From Sphingobacterium hungaricum (GTDB taxonomy: Bacteria > Bacteroidota > Bacteroidia > Sphingobacteriales > Sphingobacteriaceae), in contig NZ_MU158698.1 of NCBI RefSeq assembly GCF_015210005.1, forward strand, positions 248,001-312,000: a stretch of DNA of 64,000 nt, in the 5' to 3' direction. How positions within the stretch are numbered: position 1 is the first letter of the stretch; each line of letters begins with the position of its first letter. The notes beneath the pieces are model-generated. The model saw only the letters and a list, made by a program, of their open reading frames with translations, searched no databases and was not told where the DNA came from. Shown piece after piece: positions 1 to 8,777 of the stretch. A program made the position numbers and the translations under genes.

Positions 1-90
1 TAAGCCTTTTTCTGTAAGCTCTTTAGCTGCCCATCCACCACTGATTCCAGAACCAATGACAATAGCATCATAAACATTATTTTGTACCAT
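1..90 (-). CDS. GMC-type FAD oxidoreductase, N-terminal fragment
   Basis: The reverse strand from an ATG at 90 encodes about 30 residues and runs off the window edge. It begins MVQNNVYDAIVIGSGISGG, a beta strand followed by the GxGxxG dinucleotide-binding loop of FAD enzymes, and then WAAKELTEKG. Glucose-methanol-choline oxidoreductases of Bacteroidota start this way, and the SGGWAA context favours GMC over other flavoproteins. It follows the MFS permease by about 21 bp on the same strand, so it is probably the next gene of the operon. Members of the family oxidise sugars or polyols, often in the periplasm with a small gluconate-dehydrogenase-like partner. Substrate, length and partner cannot be seen here. 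Confidence 0.7.
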   Translation of the reverse strand, partial: MVQNNVYDAIVIGSGISGGWAAKELTEKGL

Positions 91-111
91 TTATAATTGT
101 TTTTTGGTTGA

Positions 112-1362
112 TTATACTGTTTCTATTTTATTTTCTACTTTTTCGTTCTTAAAGAAAATTAAGAACAAAAGAAATACTACAAATGCAATTCCTGCAGGAA
201 CTAACCATACTTGTTGCCAGAAAGCACCAACATCCGTTGCTTTGATATCCGCATACATCGTTCCTATGTAACCTGCTACCCAGAATCCAATTAACTGACC
301 AACTCCATAAGTTGCCAATGTAATCAATCCTTGCGCAGCACTTTTATATTTTATACCTGCTTTCGAATCCGTATAGATTTGACCTGACACGAAAAAGAAA
401 TCATAACAAATACCGTGTAATGCAATACCGATCAACAACATGTACATTCCAGAACCTGCGTCGCCATAAGCGAACAACAAATAACGGATAGACCATGCCA
501 ACATACCGATTAAGATGGTATTCTTAAATCCAAAACGAGTGAAGAAAACCGGAAGCAACAACAAACATAACGCTTCAGAAATCTGTCCGATGGTCATGAA
601 ACCTGTTACGTTCTCCATGCCGACCTCACCTAAGAAGTTGTTGGCATTTTGGTAATAGAACGCTAAAGGAATACAGATAAGAATCGAAGAGATAAAGAAT
701 ACTAAAAAGTTTCTGTCTTTCAACAGCTTAACAGCATCCAGTCCAATAATTGATGCAAATGATGGTTTTTCCGAAGAATCGATTTTTGTCGGAGGAGTTT
801 TAGGTAGCGTAAAACTGAACAATCCTAAAATCAACGAGCCGATAGCCGCCATTAGAAATGTGTTTTTCAGCAAGCCTTCTGCTACGCCTTCGTTTGAATC
901 CCAATGGAATAAAAACGAGATACTCAAACCCGCTACGATCCAACCAATTGTACCCCAAATACGAATATTTGAGAATTGTTTTTCTGGATTAGTCAATTGT
1001 CTGAATGATACCGAGTTTACCAAAGCCAAAGTCGGCATAAATAAAATCATGTAAGCAAATACGTACGGGAAGAAGGTCGTGATATCCGTCGCTTGGTACA
1101 TCAAGTACATTAGCACTGCACCAATCAGGTGCAAGACTCCTAAAATACGTTCTGCATTAAAAAAGCGATCGGCAATCATTCCGATAATAAACGGGGCAAT
1201 AATAGCTCCCCAAGATTGAGTTGAAAATACATTCGCAATTTCAAAATCAGACGCATTTAAATTTACTGGAAGAAATCTTCCTAACGTTACAAACCATGCT
1301 CCCCAAATGAAAAATTCCAGGAACATCATAAGTGAAAGTTTGAACTTTATTGATGATGACAT
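112..1362 (-). CDS. MFS transporter, nucleoside:H+ symporter (NupG-like) family
   Basis: 416 residues, almost entirely hydrophobic, with about 12 predicted membrane helices and no signal peptide. The start (KFKLSLMMFLEFFIWGAWFVTLG) and the later GTIGWIVAG segment are typical of the nucleoside permease branch of the major facilitator superfamily. In Bacteroidota, members of this branch often sit beside Gfo/Idh/MocA dehydrogenases, TIM-barrel isomerases and GMC oxidoreductases, as here, where a sugar or polyol is a more likely cargo than a nucleoside. That substrate is inference. It lies 82 bp after the TIM-barrel gene and 21 bp before the GMC gene on the same strand. Family assignment is fairly safe; substrate is not. 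Confidence 0.8.
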   Translation of the reverse strand: MSSSIKFKLSLMMFLEFFIWGAWFVTLGRFLPVNLNASDFEIANVFSTQSWGAIIAPFIIGMIADRFFNAERILGVLHLIGAVLMYLMYQATDITTFFPYVFAYMILFMPTLALVNSVSFRQLTNPEKQFSNIRIWGTIGWIVAGLSISFLFHWDSNEGVAEGLLKNTFLMAAIGSLILGLFSFTLPKTPPTKIDSSEKPSFASIIGLDAVKLLKDRNFLVFFISSILICIPLAFYYQNANNFLGEVGMENVTGFMTIGQISEALCLLLLPVFFTRFGFKNTILIGMLAWSIRYLLFAYGDAGSGMYMLLIGIALHGICYDFFFVSGQIYTDSKAGIKYKSAAQGLITLATYGVGQLIGFWVAGYIGTMYADIKATDVGAFWQQVWLVPAGIAFVVFLLFLIFFKNEKVENKIETV

Positions 1363-1444
1363 AAGTGAGGTTTATTTATTTTTCTGATGCTAAATATATA
1401 AATAAATTTATGATTTATAAAGAATCGCTAAAAGCTTTTAGTAT

Positions 1445-2353
1445 TTAGAAGTTGTCCACTTCACGGTATGCAGCGACCAAAACATCCTCACCCTCTTTGC
1501 CTTGCTTCGACATTCCGTGTTCCATGCCCACAATTCCCGTATATCCTTTTTCGTGTAACCATTTGAATACATTCTTATAATTGATCTCTCCGGTCGTCGG
1601 TTCCCGTCTTCCAGGGTTGTCGCCAACTTGAATATAAGCAATCTCACTCCAGCATTGATTCATTAAATTAATCAAGTTTCCTTCGTTCTTTTGCTGGTGA
1701 TACGCATCGTATAAAATCTTACATGACGGGCTGTTTACGGCTCTGCAGATTTCGTATCCTTGGTCAGCAAATCTTAAAAACAAATCCGGAGTATCGCTTA
1801 ATGGCTCTAATACCATTGCGATGCCATGCGGTTCGAAAATCTCGGCTCCACGCTTAAGCGCTTCAATAACATTTGCAGTTTGTATGCCGATTGGCAAATT
1901 GCGCTGATAATCGCCAGGAACTACAGTAACCCATTTCGCGTTCGTACGTTTAGCAATCTCTACTGAATCTTTACAGCCTTTTAAAAAGATATCGACGAAT
2001 TCTTGTTTTCCAGCGGCTAAGGTGTTTGCGCCATTTCCTCCTTTCGGAACTACAAAAACGCCCATGCGCATACCAAGTTTAGCTAAGAGCTCTCCTATTT
2101 TTGTCTGCTCGTCAACTGATCGTCCGGGCATTCCATTGTCTTCAATGCTCCTAAAACCTAGATCGTGATAATAGTTGATTTCATCCAAAAAGTTCTTTCC
2201 TGCCGTTGCAGCAAACATTCCTTGGTGCGGTGCATAATCCAATTTGAATGTTTTGTTCTGCTTTTGATCGGCCTGCTTCGCTTCTACTTTACTTCCTAGC
2301 AAACCTCCACCAACAAGCATAGAACTATTTTTTATAAATTCGGATCTTTTCAT
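1445..2353 (-). CDS. sugar phosphate isomerase/epimerase-like TIM barrel (hydroxypyruvate isomerase type), Tat-exported
   Basis: 302 residues. The N-terminus (MKRSEFIKNSSMLVGGGLLG) has a charged stretch followed by a small hydrophobic segment, like the Tat-type leaders of many Bacteroidota secreted oxidoreductases. The rest fits the xylose-isomerase-like TIM barrel: MVLEPLSDTPDL and KILYDAYHQQ supply the metal-binding Glu and Asp/His residues, and GMEHGMSK the final Glu. Enzymes of this family isomerise, epimerise or cleave sugars and keto-sugars. The gene follows apbE by 12 bp. With the dehydrogenase and GMC genes it suggests processing of an oxidised sugar in the periplasm. The exact reaction is unknown. 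Confidence 0.8.
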   Translation of the reverse strand: MKRSEFIKNSSMLVGGGLLGSKVEAKQADQKQNKTFKLDYAPHQGMFAATAGKNFLDEINYYHDLGFRSIEDNGMPGRSVDEQTKIGELLAKLGMRMGVFVVPKGGNGANTLAAGKQEFVDIFLKGCKDSVEIAKRTNAKWVTVVPGDYQRNLPIGIQTANVIEALKRGAEIFEPHGIAMVLEPLSDTPDLFLRFADQGYEICRAVNSPSCKILYDAYHQQKNEGNLINLMNQCWSEIAYIQVGDNPGRREPTTGEINYKNVFKWLHEKGYTGIVGMEHGMSKQGKEGEDVLVAAYREVDNF

Positions 2354-2365
2354 TTTTATAATTGA

Positions 2366-3367
2366 TTAGTTTGGACTGATATATTTTGAAAAACCTTTGG
2401 AAAATCCTTCTTTGAGAATTCCATTTTCTTCATATATCAAGTAAATATCTATTTTTTTTCTTGAATTCGCAAAGCGAATAGCTTCATCTGGATGCATGGC
2501 AATCAGCACATTATCCAAAGCATCTGATTCCATTCCTGTATTTGCTATAACAGTAGCTGAAAGAATCGATGATGTAAATGGATAGCCTGTTTTAGGATTT
2601 ATATGATGTGAGATTTTTTGGCTCTTGTACATCCTGAATTTCTCATAACTTCCAGACGTCGTTATGGCTTTGTTCTTTAATTCAATAATGTAATTTGTTT
2701 CATTATTTTCTTGACCTGGTCGTTGTACAGCAATCCGAAAGTTTTCTTGATTTGGTTTTACTCCTCGAGCAACGACCTCTCCGCCAATCTCAACAATGTA
2801 ATCTTTGATGCCCCGCTTGGATAAATACTTTGCGACAACATCCACACTGTAGCCTTGAGCGATGCCATTCACATCAATAGAAATGCCCTTTGCTTTTTTG
2901 CAAAGTTTATTCTTGCTAAAGACGAGTTTATCCATACCTACGCTATTTAGTGTTTCAGATACTTTCGCGCTATCTGGGTAATTGATTACTTTTTCTGGTC
3001 CAAATCCCCATAAGCTAACTAAGGGTTTTACTGTAATGTCAAATAAGCCGTTTGATTCTTTATATGTTTTAAAAGCAAATCGAAGTACATCTTGCAAATA
3101 GGAATCGACTACTATACAATCAGTTTCAACAGCATTAAAATTAGATATATCGGAATTTCGCTTATAAATGGACATTGATTGGTCAATATCGACTAAAAGA
3201 CTATCAATTTCTTTTTTGATAACGATTTCTTTGGAAGAATAGTATGTGATTGCATACGTTGTTCCCTGCGCGAATCCATTAATCTGAAATTGACTTTGCT
3301 GAGCGAATGCATTTTGTGTAATGAACAAGCATACAATAGCCCAGCTAAACCCTTTCAATCTAATCAT
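2366..3367 (-). CDS. apbE: FAD:protein FMN transferase (ApbE)
   Basis: 333 residues with a cleavable signal peptide (WAIVCLFITQNAFAQQ), so the protein acts outside the cytoplasm. ApbE uses FAD to attach FMN covalently to Thr/Ser of target flavoproteins. Recognisable family segments are DVNGIAQGYSVDVVAKYL, the TTSGSYEKFR loop, HHINPKTGYPF and the late GMESDALDNVL metal/flavin region. Its start lies 2 bp after the stop of the Gfo/Idh/MocA gene, implying translational coupling. Finding ApbE inside a sugar oxidoreductase operon rather than with nqr/rnf genes is unusual and suggests a flavinylated electron-transfer partner. No target with an obvious flavinylation motif is visible in this window. 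Confidence 0.9.
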   Translation of the reverse strand: MIRLKGFSWAIVCLFITQNAFAQQSQFQINGFAQGTTYAITYYSSKEIVIKKEIDSLLVDIDQSMSIYKRNSDISNFNAVETDCIVVDSYLQDVLRFAFKTYKESNGLFDITVKPLVSLWGFGPEKVINYPDSAKVSETLNSVGMDKLVFSKNKLCKKAKGISIDVNGIAQGYSVDVVAKYLSKRGIKDYIVEIGGEVVARGVKPNQENFRIAVQRPGQENNETNYIIELKNKAITTSGSYEKFRMYKSQKISHHINPKTGYPFTSSILSATVIANTGMESDALDNVLIAMHPDEAIRFANSRKKIDIYLIYEENGILKEGFSKGFSKYISPN

Positions 3368-3369
3368 TA

Positions 3370-4692
3370 TTAAATGTAACGGTCCATATTTTGACCCGGA
3401 ATCGGTTCTGGATATAAACCGTCGCCATTCGGAACAATTTTAGGCATCGCATCCCAAGAATACACAGCTGGCATCAAATCCAACGATGTTTCCAATGCTT
3501 TATCCCATTTGATGACTTGGCCGGTATAACAAGCCATACGTCCGATAATACCAGTTAAAGTACTATATGCGCCGTACTCCGCATTCTCAAATTTATATTC
3601 TCCTTTTGCAATCGCTTCAAATAATTCTTTGTGTTCTTGCTGATAAGCATTTGGATTTAAATCTTTGTTTTTATTGTCGTGACGGAAAATTTCTTTTCCG
3701 TTCTTATCCCACAATACGGCTTGGTTCCCTGCAGATAAAAATGCTTTTCCATTCGATGCTTGGAATGTTTCATCCACACGATTTGAAATTCCTTCAAAAT
3801 GACGACATTGGCTATAGACAACTGCTCCATCATCGTAGGTTAATTCGACAGCGAAATTATCAAAGATTTCACCATATTCTTTTCCTCTACGATATGCACG
3901 GCTACCAGTCCCTTGAATCGAAACAGGGTATTTTCCTTTTACCCAATTGGCTACGTCAATGTTGTGCACGTGTTGCTCAACAATATGATCACCACATAAC
4001 CAGTTGAAATAATACCAGTTACGCATTTGATATTCCATTTCTGATTGTTCAGGTTTGCGAGGTCTAACCCATACGCCACCCGAATTCCAATAGACTTGTC
4101 CCGAAACAACATCACCGATCGCCCCATCTTGAATACGTTTGATGGCTTCACGATAATTTGTTTGGTAACGGCGCTGTAAACCCACAACGACATTTAATTT
4201 CTTTTGCTTCGCAATAGCGGCTGACGCTAAAACTTTCTTAATTCCGGGAATATCCACAGCAACCGGCTTTTCCATGAAAACATGTTTGCCAGCGTTTACA
4301 GCTTCTTCAAAATGAATAGGCCTGAATCCCGGAGGCGTTGCCAAAAGAACAACATCCGCATCTTTGATCGCAGCTTTATAGCCATCAAAACCTACGTACT
4401 TGCGGCTATCTGGAACATCGATCTTATCACCAAATTTTTCTTTGAACGAATTGTATGCAGAATCCAAATTATCTTTGAATGCATCGGCCATCGCCACTAA
4501 ACGAATGTTTTGTCCAGAAGCAAAAGCATCGAAAACCGCGCCTGTACCTCGTCCGCCACAACCAACAACAGCGATTTTAATCACATCAGAACCCGCTGCA
4601 AATACACTACTTATTGTTGAAGAACCCACTACAGCCGCACCTGCTATCGTGCTTGTAGTTTTAATGAAATCTCTTCGTTTTAAATTTTCCAT
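3370..4692 (-). CDS. Gfo/Idh/MocA family NAD(P)-dependent oxidoreductase, Tat-exported
   Basis: I chose the ATG at 4692 (440 residues) because MENLKRRDFIKTTSTIAGAA then forms a clean twin-arginine leader; the frame is open up to 4779 but those extra residues look like untranslated DNA. The Rossmann motif VGCGGRGTGAVF follows, then the diagnostic MEKPVAVD (EKP) segment and a C-terminal alpha/beta domain with GDHIVEQHVHNIDVANW. This is the secreted subgroup of the family common in Bacteroidota, where some members are glycosidase-like or oxidise sugars using tightly bound NAD. It lies 25 bp after the SUMF1 gene and 2 bp before apbE, so it belongs to the operon. Substrate unknown. Confidence 0.9.
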   Translation of the reverse strand: MENLKRRDFIKTTSTIAGAAVVGSSTISSVFAAGSDVIKIAVVGCGGRGTGAVFDAFASGQNIRLVAMADAFKDNLDSAYNSFKEKFGDKIDVPDSRKYVGFDGYKAAIKDADVVLLATPPGFRPIHFEEAVNAGKHVFMEKPVAVDIPGIKKVLASAAIAKQKKLNVVVGLQRRYQTNYREAIKRIQDGAIGDVVSGQVYWNSGGVWVRPRKPEQSEMEYQMRNWYYFNWLCGDHIVEQHVHNIDVANWVKGKYPVSIQGTGSRAYRRGKEYGEIFDNFAVELTYDDGAVVYSQCRHFEGISNRVDETFQASNGKAFLSAGNQAVLWDKNGKEIFRHDNKNKDLNPNAYQQEHKELFEAIAKGEYKFENAEYGAYSTLTGIIGRMACYTGQVIKWDKALETSLDLMPAVYSWDAMPKIVPNGDGLYPEPIPGQNMDRYI

Positions 4693-4717
4693 TATGAATT
4701 GGTTTAATTGAGTTAGT

Positions 4718-5731
4718 TTAAAAATCTTTGATTGGCGCTTTGTCGTAATAAGCCATAATTTCTTCTTTCGAAGGAACATTGACCGGTTTAACTAAACGCA
4801 TTCCTACAAATGGAGCTTCTGGAAACCACCAGTTAGATTTAGGAATCTGCGGATCCAGTTGTTTCCAAAATGGATCAGATGCTAATCGAGAAGCCGAACG
4901 CGCATCTTCCGCTGTGCTTAAGAATGAGCCCCCTCGAACACTATGTGGATACAAGGTCGTCGGAACTGCGACTGGATTTTTGACAGATTTGCCTGCTGAT
5001 TGCGCATAGAAATCGGCGATGTATTGGTCATAAGTCCATTCAGCGACATTGCCCAACATATCATATAATCCCCAAGCATTAGGCTTCTTCTGCCCTACTT
5101 TTGCTGTCTTTTCATCACTGTTGCTTTCATACCATGCATAGTCATTCAGCTCCGCTGCATCATTTCCGAAATAATATTCATCCTGGCTTCCTGCGCGGCA
5201 TGCATATTCCCATTCTGCTTCAGTTGGCAATCGATAAAATTCTCCGGTACGGACATATAGCCATTTACAAAACTGGATCGCGTTGTAATGTGTCATTGCC
5301 AAAGCAGGCTGATTTGCTTTACCCATCCCGAAAGTCATATCTAAATAAGGCTTTGTCGGGCGAGTGACTGCATCAACTTCGGCCGGGATAGTTCCTGCTT
5401 CGGTCTTTGTTTTCTCAAAATCTTTGTATAAAAACGGTTCGAACAAATCCCAGGTCACTTCGAACGTACTCATGTAGAAGGGATCCAAAATAACTTTATG
5501 AACTGGCATTTCATCAGCAATACCTGAAGTTGCACTGCCCATTAAGAACTCACCTCCCGGAATAGCTTCCATCGAAAATTCGAGATTGGTTCCTTCAAGT
5601 TTTTGAGTGTATCGGATATGTTTTTCCTGTCCTTTGGCAAAAGACAGCGTGGAACAAGCGGTAAGTAATAATAAGGTATTTTTAACCGTATTAGATATCA
5701 TTAGATTAGGAAGTTTATAAATTAAATTCAA
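4718..5731 (-). CDS. SUMF1/FGE-sulfatase domain protein (formylglycine-generating-enzyme fold)
   Basis: Up to 337 residues. A start at 5701 (MISNTVKNTLLLLTACSTLS) would place the hydrophobic leader at the N-terminus, with a possible lipobox Cys. Family hallmarks are IPGGEFLMGS, YMSTFEVTWDLF, RLPTEAEWEYACRAG, GLYDMLGNVAEW and VRGGSFLST. True formylglycine-generating enzymes carry catalytic cysteines after the RGGS segment. Here that stretch reads RGGSFLSTAEDARSASRLA with no Cys, so sulfatase activation is unlikely. Such proteins often act as substrate-binding or structural modules. It is the first gene of the minus-strand operon, and no sulfatase is present in the window. Confidence 0.85.
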   Translation of the reverse strand: MNLIYKLPNLMISNTVKNTLLLLTACSTLSFAKGQEKHIRYTQKLEGTNLEFSMEAIPGGEFLMGSATSGIADEMPVHKVILDPFYMSTFEVTWDLFEPFLYKDFEKTKTEAGTIPAEVDAVTRPTKPYLDMTFGMGKANQPALAMTHYNAIQFCKWLYVRTGEFYRLPTEAEWEYACRAGSQDEYYFGNDAAELNDYAWYESNSDEKTAKVGQKKPNAWGLYDMLGNVAEWTYDQYIADFYAQSAGKSVKNPVAVPTTLYPHSVRGGSFLSTAEDARSASRLASDPFWKQLDPQIPKSNWWFPEAPFVGMRLVKPVNVPSKEEIMAYYDKAPIKDF

Positions 5732-5850
5732 TAAAATTTTAAAAATCTACGATAAATTTTTAAAACAATATGATAAATATAGTGTTTCAGCGAATTACTT
5801 GCGAAATTAACAGCAATAATAACAATTTAGTTACAGATTCGGTATTTAAA

Positions 5851-6747
5851 TTAGAGGATTAAATACCAGAAATATGTCGTTACCAAGCCAATAAGGATAC
5901 TTAAGCCGATAATGGAATTGCCTAGACCTGTATTTAGTTTGTATTTTTCCAAAACCATGCTTGTAGAAACCAACGAAGGCATTGCCATTTCGAAAATGCT
6001 GATCTGAACCACATCCCCTTTTAATTTAAAAAGCAGGGAAGCCGTCAATGCAATTAGTGGTGCTAGTATTAAAATATACAGGATGGAAATACTGATGTAT
6101 TTAAACTGATAGCCGAGATTTAGATTCAGCTGTAAGCCGATAGAAAATAAAGCCAATGGAGTTATCGTCGACGCCAATTGATGGAAAAATGGCTTTGTTG
6201 GTTCGAGATCCACGAATCTCGAAAGTGCAATCGCCAATAGACAACCGATTAAAGGCGGGAATGAAATAATATTCTTAAAGATTTTCAAGCGGTCGACTTT
6301 CTCATTTTTCTTCGAGCTTGCTTTTATTGCGAACCATACGCCAAAAGAAGACAGCATAAAGAAAGTCATTTGGTCACATAATATTCCGATCTCGATAAAT
6401 TCTGGGTCGTAGTAAGCGGATATTAGAGGGAATCCGACAAAGGATGTGTTGCTTAATCCGGAGATCAAACTCAAGGTGACTCGATTCCGTTTGGAAATTG
6501 TGATGAATTTCGAGAGCACATAGAAAAACAATACAGACCCGAAAAAAACCAAAATCGGCGCAACGAAAGCGAAAAGAAGTTCAGAATGCCATTTCAAATA
6601 AGGTAGATAGGTGAATGACATCGCAGGAAGTGCAATGTAGATAATCCAAGCATTGATTGCTTTATAAGAATTTGCCGGCACAAGATTCTTTCTTTTAAAA
6701 AGATATCCTGCAAGCAAGCAAAAGACAATGATTACAAAATTGACCAC
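5851..6747 (-). CDS. AEC-family (auxin efflux carrier-like) transporter
   Basis: 298 residues with about ten hydrophobic helices. It opens NFVIIVFCLLAGYLFKRKNL, the usual start of AEC permeases, followed by the typical helix AINAWIIYIALPAMSFTYLP. The C-terminal half has the LALFSIGLQL and FEMAMPSLVSTSMVLEKY segments seen in bacterial AEC proteins such as malate permeases. The start codon is GTG at 6747; no ATG upstream is better placed. It stands alone on the minus strand, 119 bp upstream of the oxidoreductase operon and divergent from the PagL-like gene. Cargo unknown; organic anions are the usual guess. Confidence 0.85.
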   Translation of the reverse strand: MVNFVIIVFCLLAGYLFKRKNLVPANSYKAINAWIIYIALPAMSFTYLPYLKWHSELLFAFVAPILVFFGSVLFFYVLSKFITISKRNRVTLSLISGLSNTSFVGFPLISAYYDPEFIEIGILCDQMTFFMLSSFGVWFAIKASSKKNEKVDRLKIFKNIISFPPLIGCLLAIALSRFVDLEPTKPFFHQLASTITPLALFSIGLQLNLNLGYQFKYISISILYILILAPLIALTASLLFKLKGDVVQISIFEMAMPSLVSTSMVLEKYKLNTGLGNSIIGLSILIGLVTTYFWYLIL

Positions 6748-6882
6748 TAAAATTCTTACGCTGATTTTTAACTATTCCTCAAACTTTTGAACCCTTATTT
6801 TTGTTTTTAATTCGTGAGTTACTTCAAGTTCTTTTTTAAATTTGCGGCAATTTACAAATAGTTACACGATTCTATTATCTTG

Positions 6883-8013
6883 ATGTTGCGTTTTTTTAGT
6901 CTTGCTTTATTTATCTTTTCCATCAATGTAGTATCCGCACAGGTGGATTCTACCCAACAAAATTCAAAACGAAATCCATTCATTGTGGAACTGGAAGTCG
7001 AAAATGGTGGAATTCTAGCATCCAAAGATGTTAAGAACACCACCTTTGAACATGCCTATTACAATGGCATCAACTTGCGCTTAGGCTGGAAAATCATCCA
7101 TTCTTCAGATAAACTATTTAAGCTCTATAACAATCCGATTTATGGATTCGGTATTTATTCGAGCACATTCAATACCGATATTATCGGAAGTCCTTACGCC
7201 TTATATGGCTTTATCCAAAGTCCATTCGGAAAGTTAACCAGCCAGAAATGGCATTTCGATTATCGCATCGGATTAGGGATGTCAGGAAATTTCCGTCCTT
7301 ACGATGAAGATACCAATCCATTGAACTTAGTCATCGGGACGAAGAACAATGTATACATTGATTTGGGCATCCGGACTCAATATCAGATAAGTTCGAAGTT
7401 CAGAGCCGGAGCAGGATTATCCTTTCACCATTTTTCAAATGGCGCCATGCGCCTGCCAAACAAAGGCATTAATCTGATTCCAATTGCTTTATCCATTACC
7501 TACAAACCAGCGGGTGAACAACGATTGCAAAAAGAACGTCCGTTGATGGACAGCCTAAAGGGCAAAATCTATTACCATGTCAACTATGGATTAGGGTTTA
7601 AACAGATCAATCGAGATGTGGAGAAACGCTACATGAAAACGACTTTAAGCGCTTATGCCAGCACACATGTATCTCCAAAATGGCGAATGGGTGGAGGTTT
7701 GGATATCTTTTATTCTGCCTCTGGCAATAATGAAGAAATCGCGGGCGATGAACATGGAAAATTGGCGGCAAAGCTTTCGGGAGGCCCATCCTATTACATT
7801 GCACATATCTTAAATAAAAACCTGGTTCTCAACGGAAACATTGGTTACTATATCCACAACCAGGAATTCAATGGAGAAATCCAGAAAATCTTTTTGCGTG
7901 CCGGCGCTCGCTATTATGTATATAAAAACTTAAATGCAGGAGCATCGATCAAGGCGCATATGGGAAAAGCAGATTTTATAGAATGGACCATGGGGTATAC
8001 ATTTAATCGGTAA
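6883..8013 (+). CDS. acyloxyacyl hydrolase / PagL-like outer membrane lipid A 3-O-deacylase family
   Basis: 376 residues from the ATG at 6883 (a TTG one codon upstream is in frame but less likely). A signal peptide (FFSLALFIFSINVVSAQ) is followed by alternating amphipathic strands of an outer membrane barrel. The segment FHHFSNGAMRLPNKGINLI near residue 181 matches the PagL His-x-Ser catalytic motif (His183, Ser185). The third catalytic residue, Glu in PagL, is not obvious; Asn occupies the expected place. The protein is about twice the length of PagL, with a second barrel-like half. The likely role is deacylation of lipid A or other lipids at the outer membrane, tentatively inferred from the motif. 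Confidence 0.7.
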   Translation: MLRFFSLALFIFSINVVSAQVDSTQQNSKRNPFIVELEVENGGILASKDVKNTTFEHAYYNGINLRLGWKIIHSSDKLFKLYNNPIYGFGIYSSTFNTDIIGSPYALYGFIQSPFGKLTSQKWHFDYRIGLGMSGNFRPYDEDTNPLNLVIGTKNNVYIDLGIRTQYQISSKFRAGAGLSFHHFSNGAMRLPNKGINLIPIALSITYKPAGEQRLQKERPLMDSLKGKIYYHVNYGLGFKQINRDVEKRYMKTTLSAYASTHVSPKWRMGGGLDIFYSASGNNEEIAGDEHGKLAAKLSGGPSYYIAHILNKNLVLNGNIGYYIHNQEFNGEIQKIFLRAGARYYVYKNLNAGASIKAHMGKADFIEWTMGYTFNR

Positions 8014-8073
8014 GTAACCACAAAAAAGCCGTTAAAAAAACGTACTTTTATTCATTAATACACAAAATATAAA

Positions 8074-8370
8074 ATGGAAAACTACGACAACCTAGTGGAT
8101 GGAATCAATGGATTAAAGAAAGAAGGATATATCGAAGACTTCAACCTTAAACAGAATTGCATCGAGTGCAGAAATGGCGAATACAAAATCTTTCACGATG
8201 AATTTCAGATTGATAAATTTTTCCGTTTTGATGATGATACCGATCCAGGAAACGAAGCTATTTTGTATGCTGTTTCTTCTGGCAAATATGACCTGAAAGG
8301 TGTTTTAGTTAACGCGTATGGCATTTATTCAGAAGACATCACCAATGAAATGCTTGAGAAATTAAAATAA
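8074..8370 (+). CDS. small conserved Bacteroidota protein (often mislabelled phosphoribosylpyrophosphate synthetase)
   Basis: 98 residues, acidic, no signal peptide or membrane segment. The arrangement GLKKEGYIEDFNLKQNCIEC, a hydrophobic strand, FRFDDDTDPGNEAILYAVSS and GVLVNAYGIYSED is shared by a widespread family of ~100-residue Bacteroidota proteins. As I recall, databases sometimes name these PRPP synthetase, but nothing here resembles that enzyme: there is no PRPP-binding loop and the length is a third of what is needed. The Cys pair in NCIECRNG could bind a metal or be redox active. It is the first of four closely spaced plus-strand genes ending with the LytTR regulator. Function unknown. 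Confidence 0.75.
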   Translation: MENYDNLVDGINGLKKEGYIEDFNLKQNCIECRNGEYKIFHDEFQIDKFFRFDDDTDPGNEAILYAVSSGKYDLKGVLVNAYGIYSEDITNEMLEKLK

Positions 8371-8395
8371 GTTTTACGATTGAAACAACAGCCCG

Positions 8396-8713
8396 ATGAA
8401 AGCGGAATTTGAACCTATACCTTTAGTTAAAAACCTAGAAAACAAGAGATTTGAAATCGAAGTAAATGGCCATTATGCGTTTATTGATTACGGCGAGAAA
8501 TCCAAACAGATCTCATTAATCCATACAGAAGCCGACCCTGAATTAGCAGGAACGGGCGCAGCGAGCGCTGTTGTTGAAAAAGCGCTTCATCACGTCGAAG
8601 AAAGCGGCAAAAAACTCCTACCCTTTTGTCCATACGTTTTTGCTTACATCAAGAAAAACCCAGAATGGAAACGAATTGTGGATCCCGGTTTTTCTGGATA
8701 TGACAATCTGTAA
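8396..8713 (+). CDS. small GNAT-type N-acetyltransferase (YjdJ-like)
   Basis: 105 residues. This is the short acetyltransferase subfamily: a strand pair (RFEIEVNGHYAFIDYG), a central acidic HTEADPELAGTGAASAVVEKAL segment that corresponds to the acetyl-CoA pyrophosphate-binding loop, and the ending LPFCPYVFAYIKKNPEW, which is very characteristic. The loop GTGAAS replaces the usual R/QxxGxG/A. The gene is complete for this subfamily. It starts 25 bp after the previous gene and ends 64 bp before the sensor kinase. The acetylated target is unknown. Confidence 0.85.
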   Translation: MKAEFEPIPLVKNLENKRFEIEVNGHYAFIDYGEKSKQISLIHTEADPELAGTGAASAVVEKALHHVEESGKKLLPFCPYVFAYIKKNPEWKRIVDPGFSGYDNL

Positions 8714-8777
8714 TTATCTATACGGATTGCTAAGCCATAAACAGCAACAAAAGATGAAACTTGCTTAAGTTTACTTA

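Noticed and set aside
3370-4779. Gfo/Idh/MocA gene starting at 4779
   Set aside because: The extra 29 residues precede a twin-arginine leader that must be N-terminal, and would overlap the SUMF1 coding end; the ATG at 4692 is better.
8074-8370. Phosphoribosylpyrophosphate synthetase
   Set aside because: Name sometimes given to this small family, but length and motifs do not support that enzyme.
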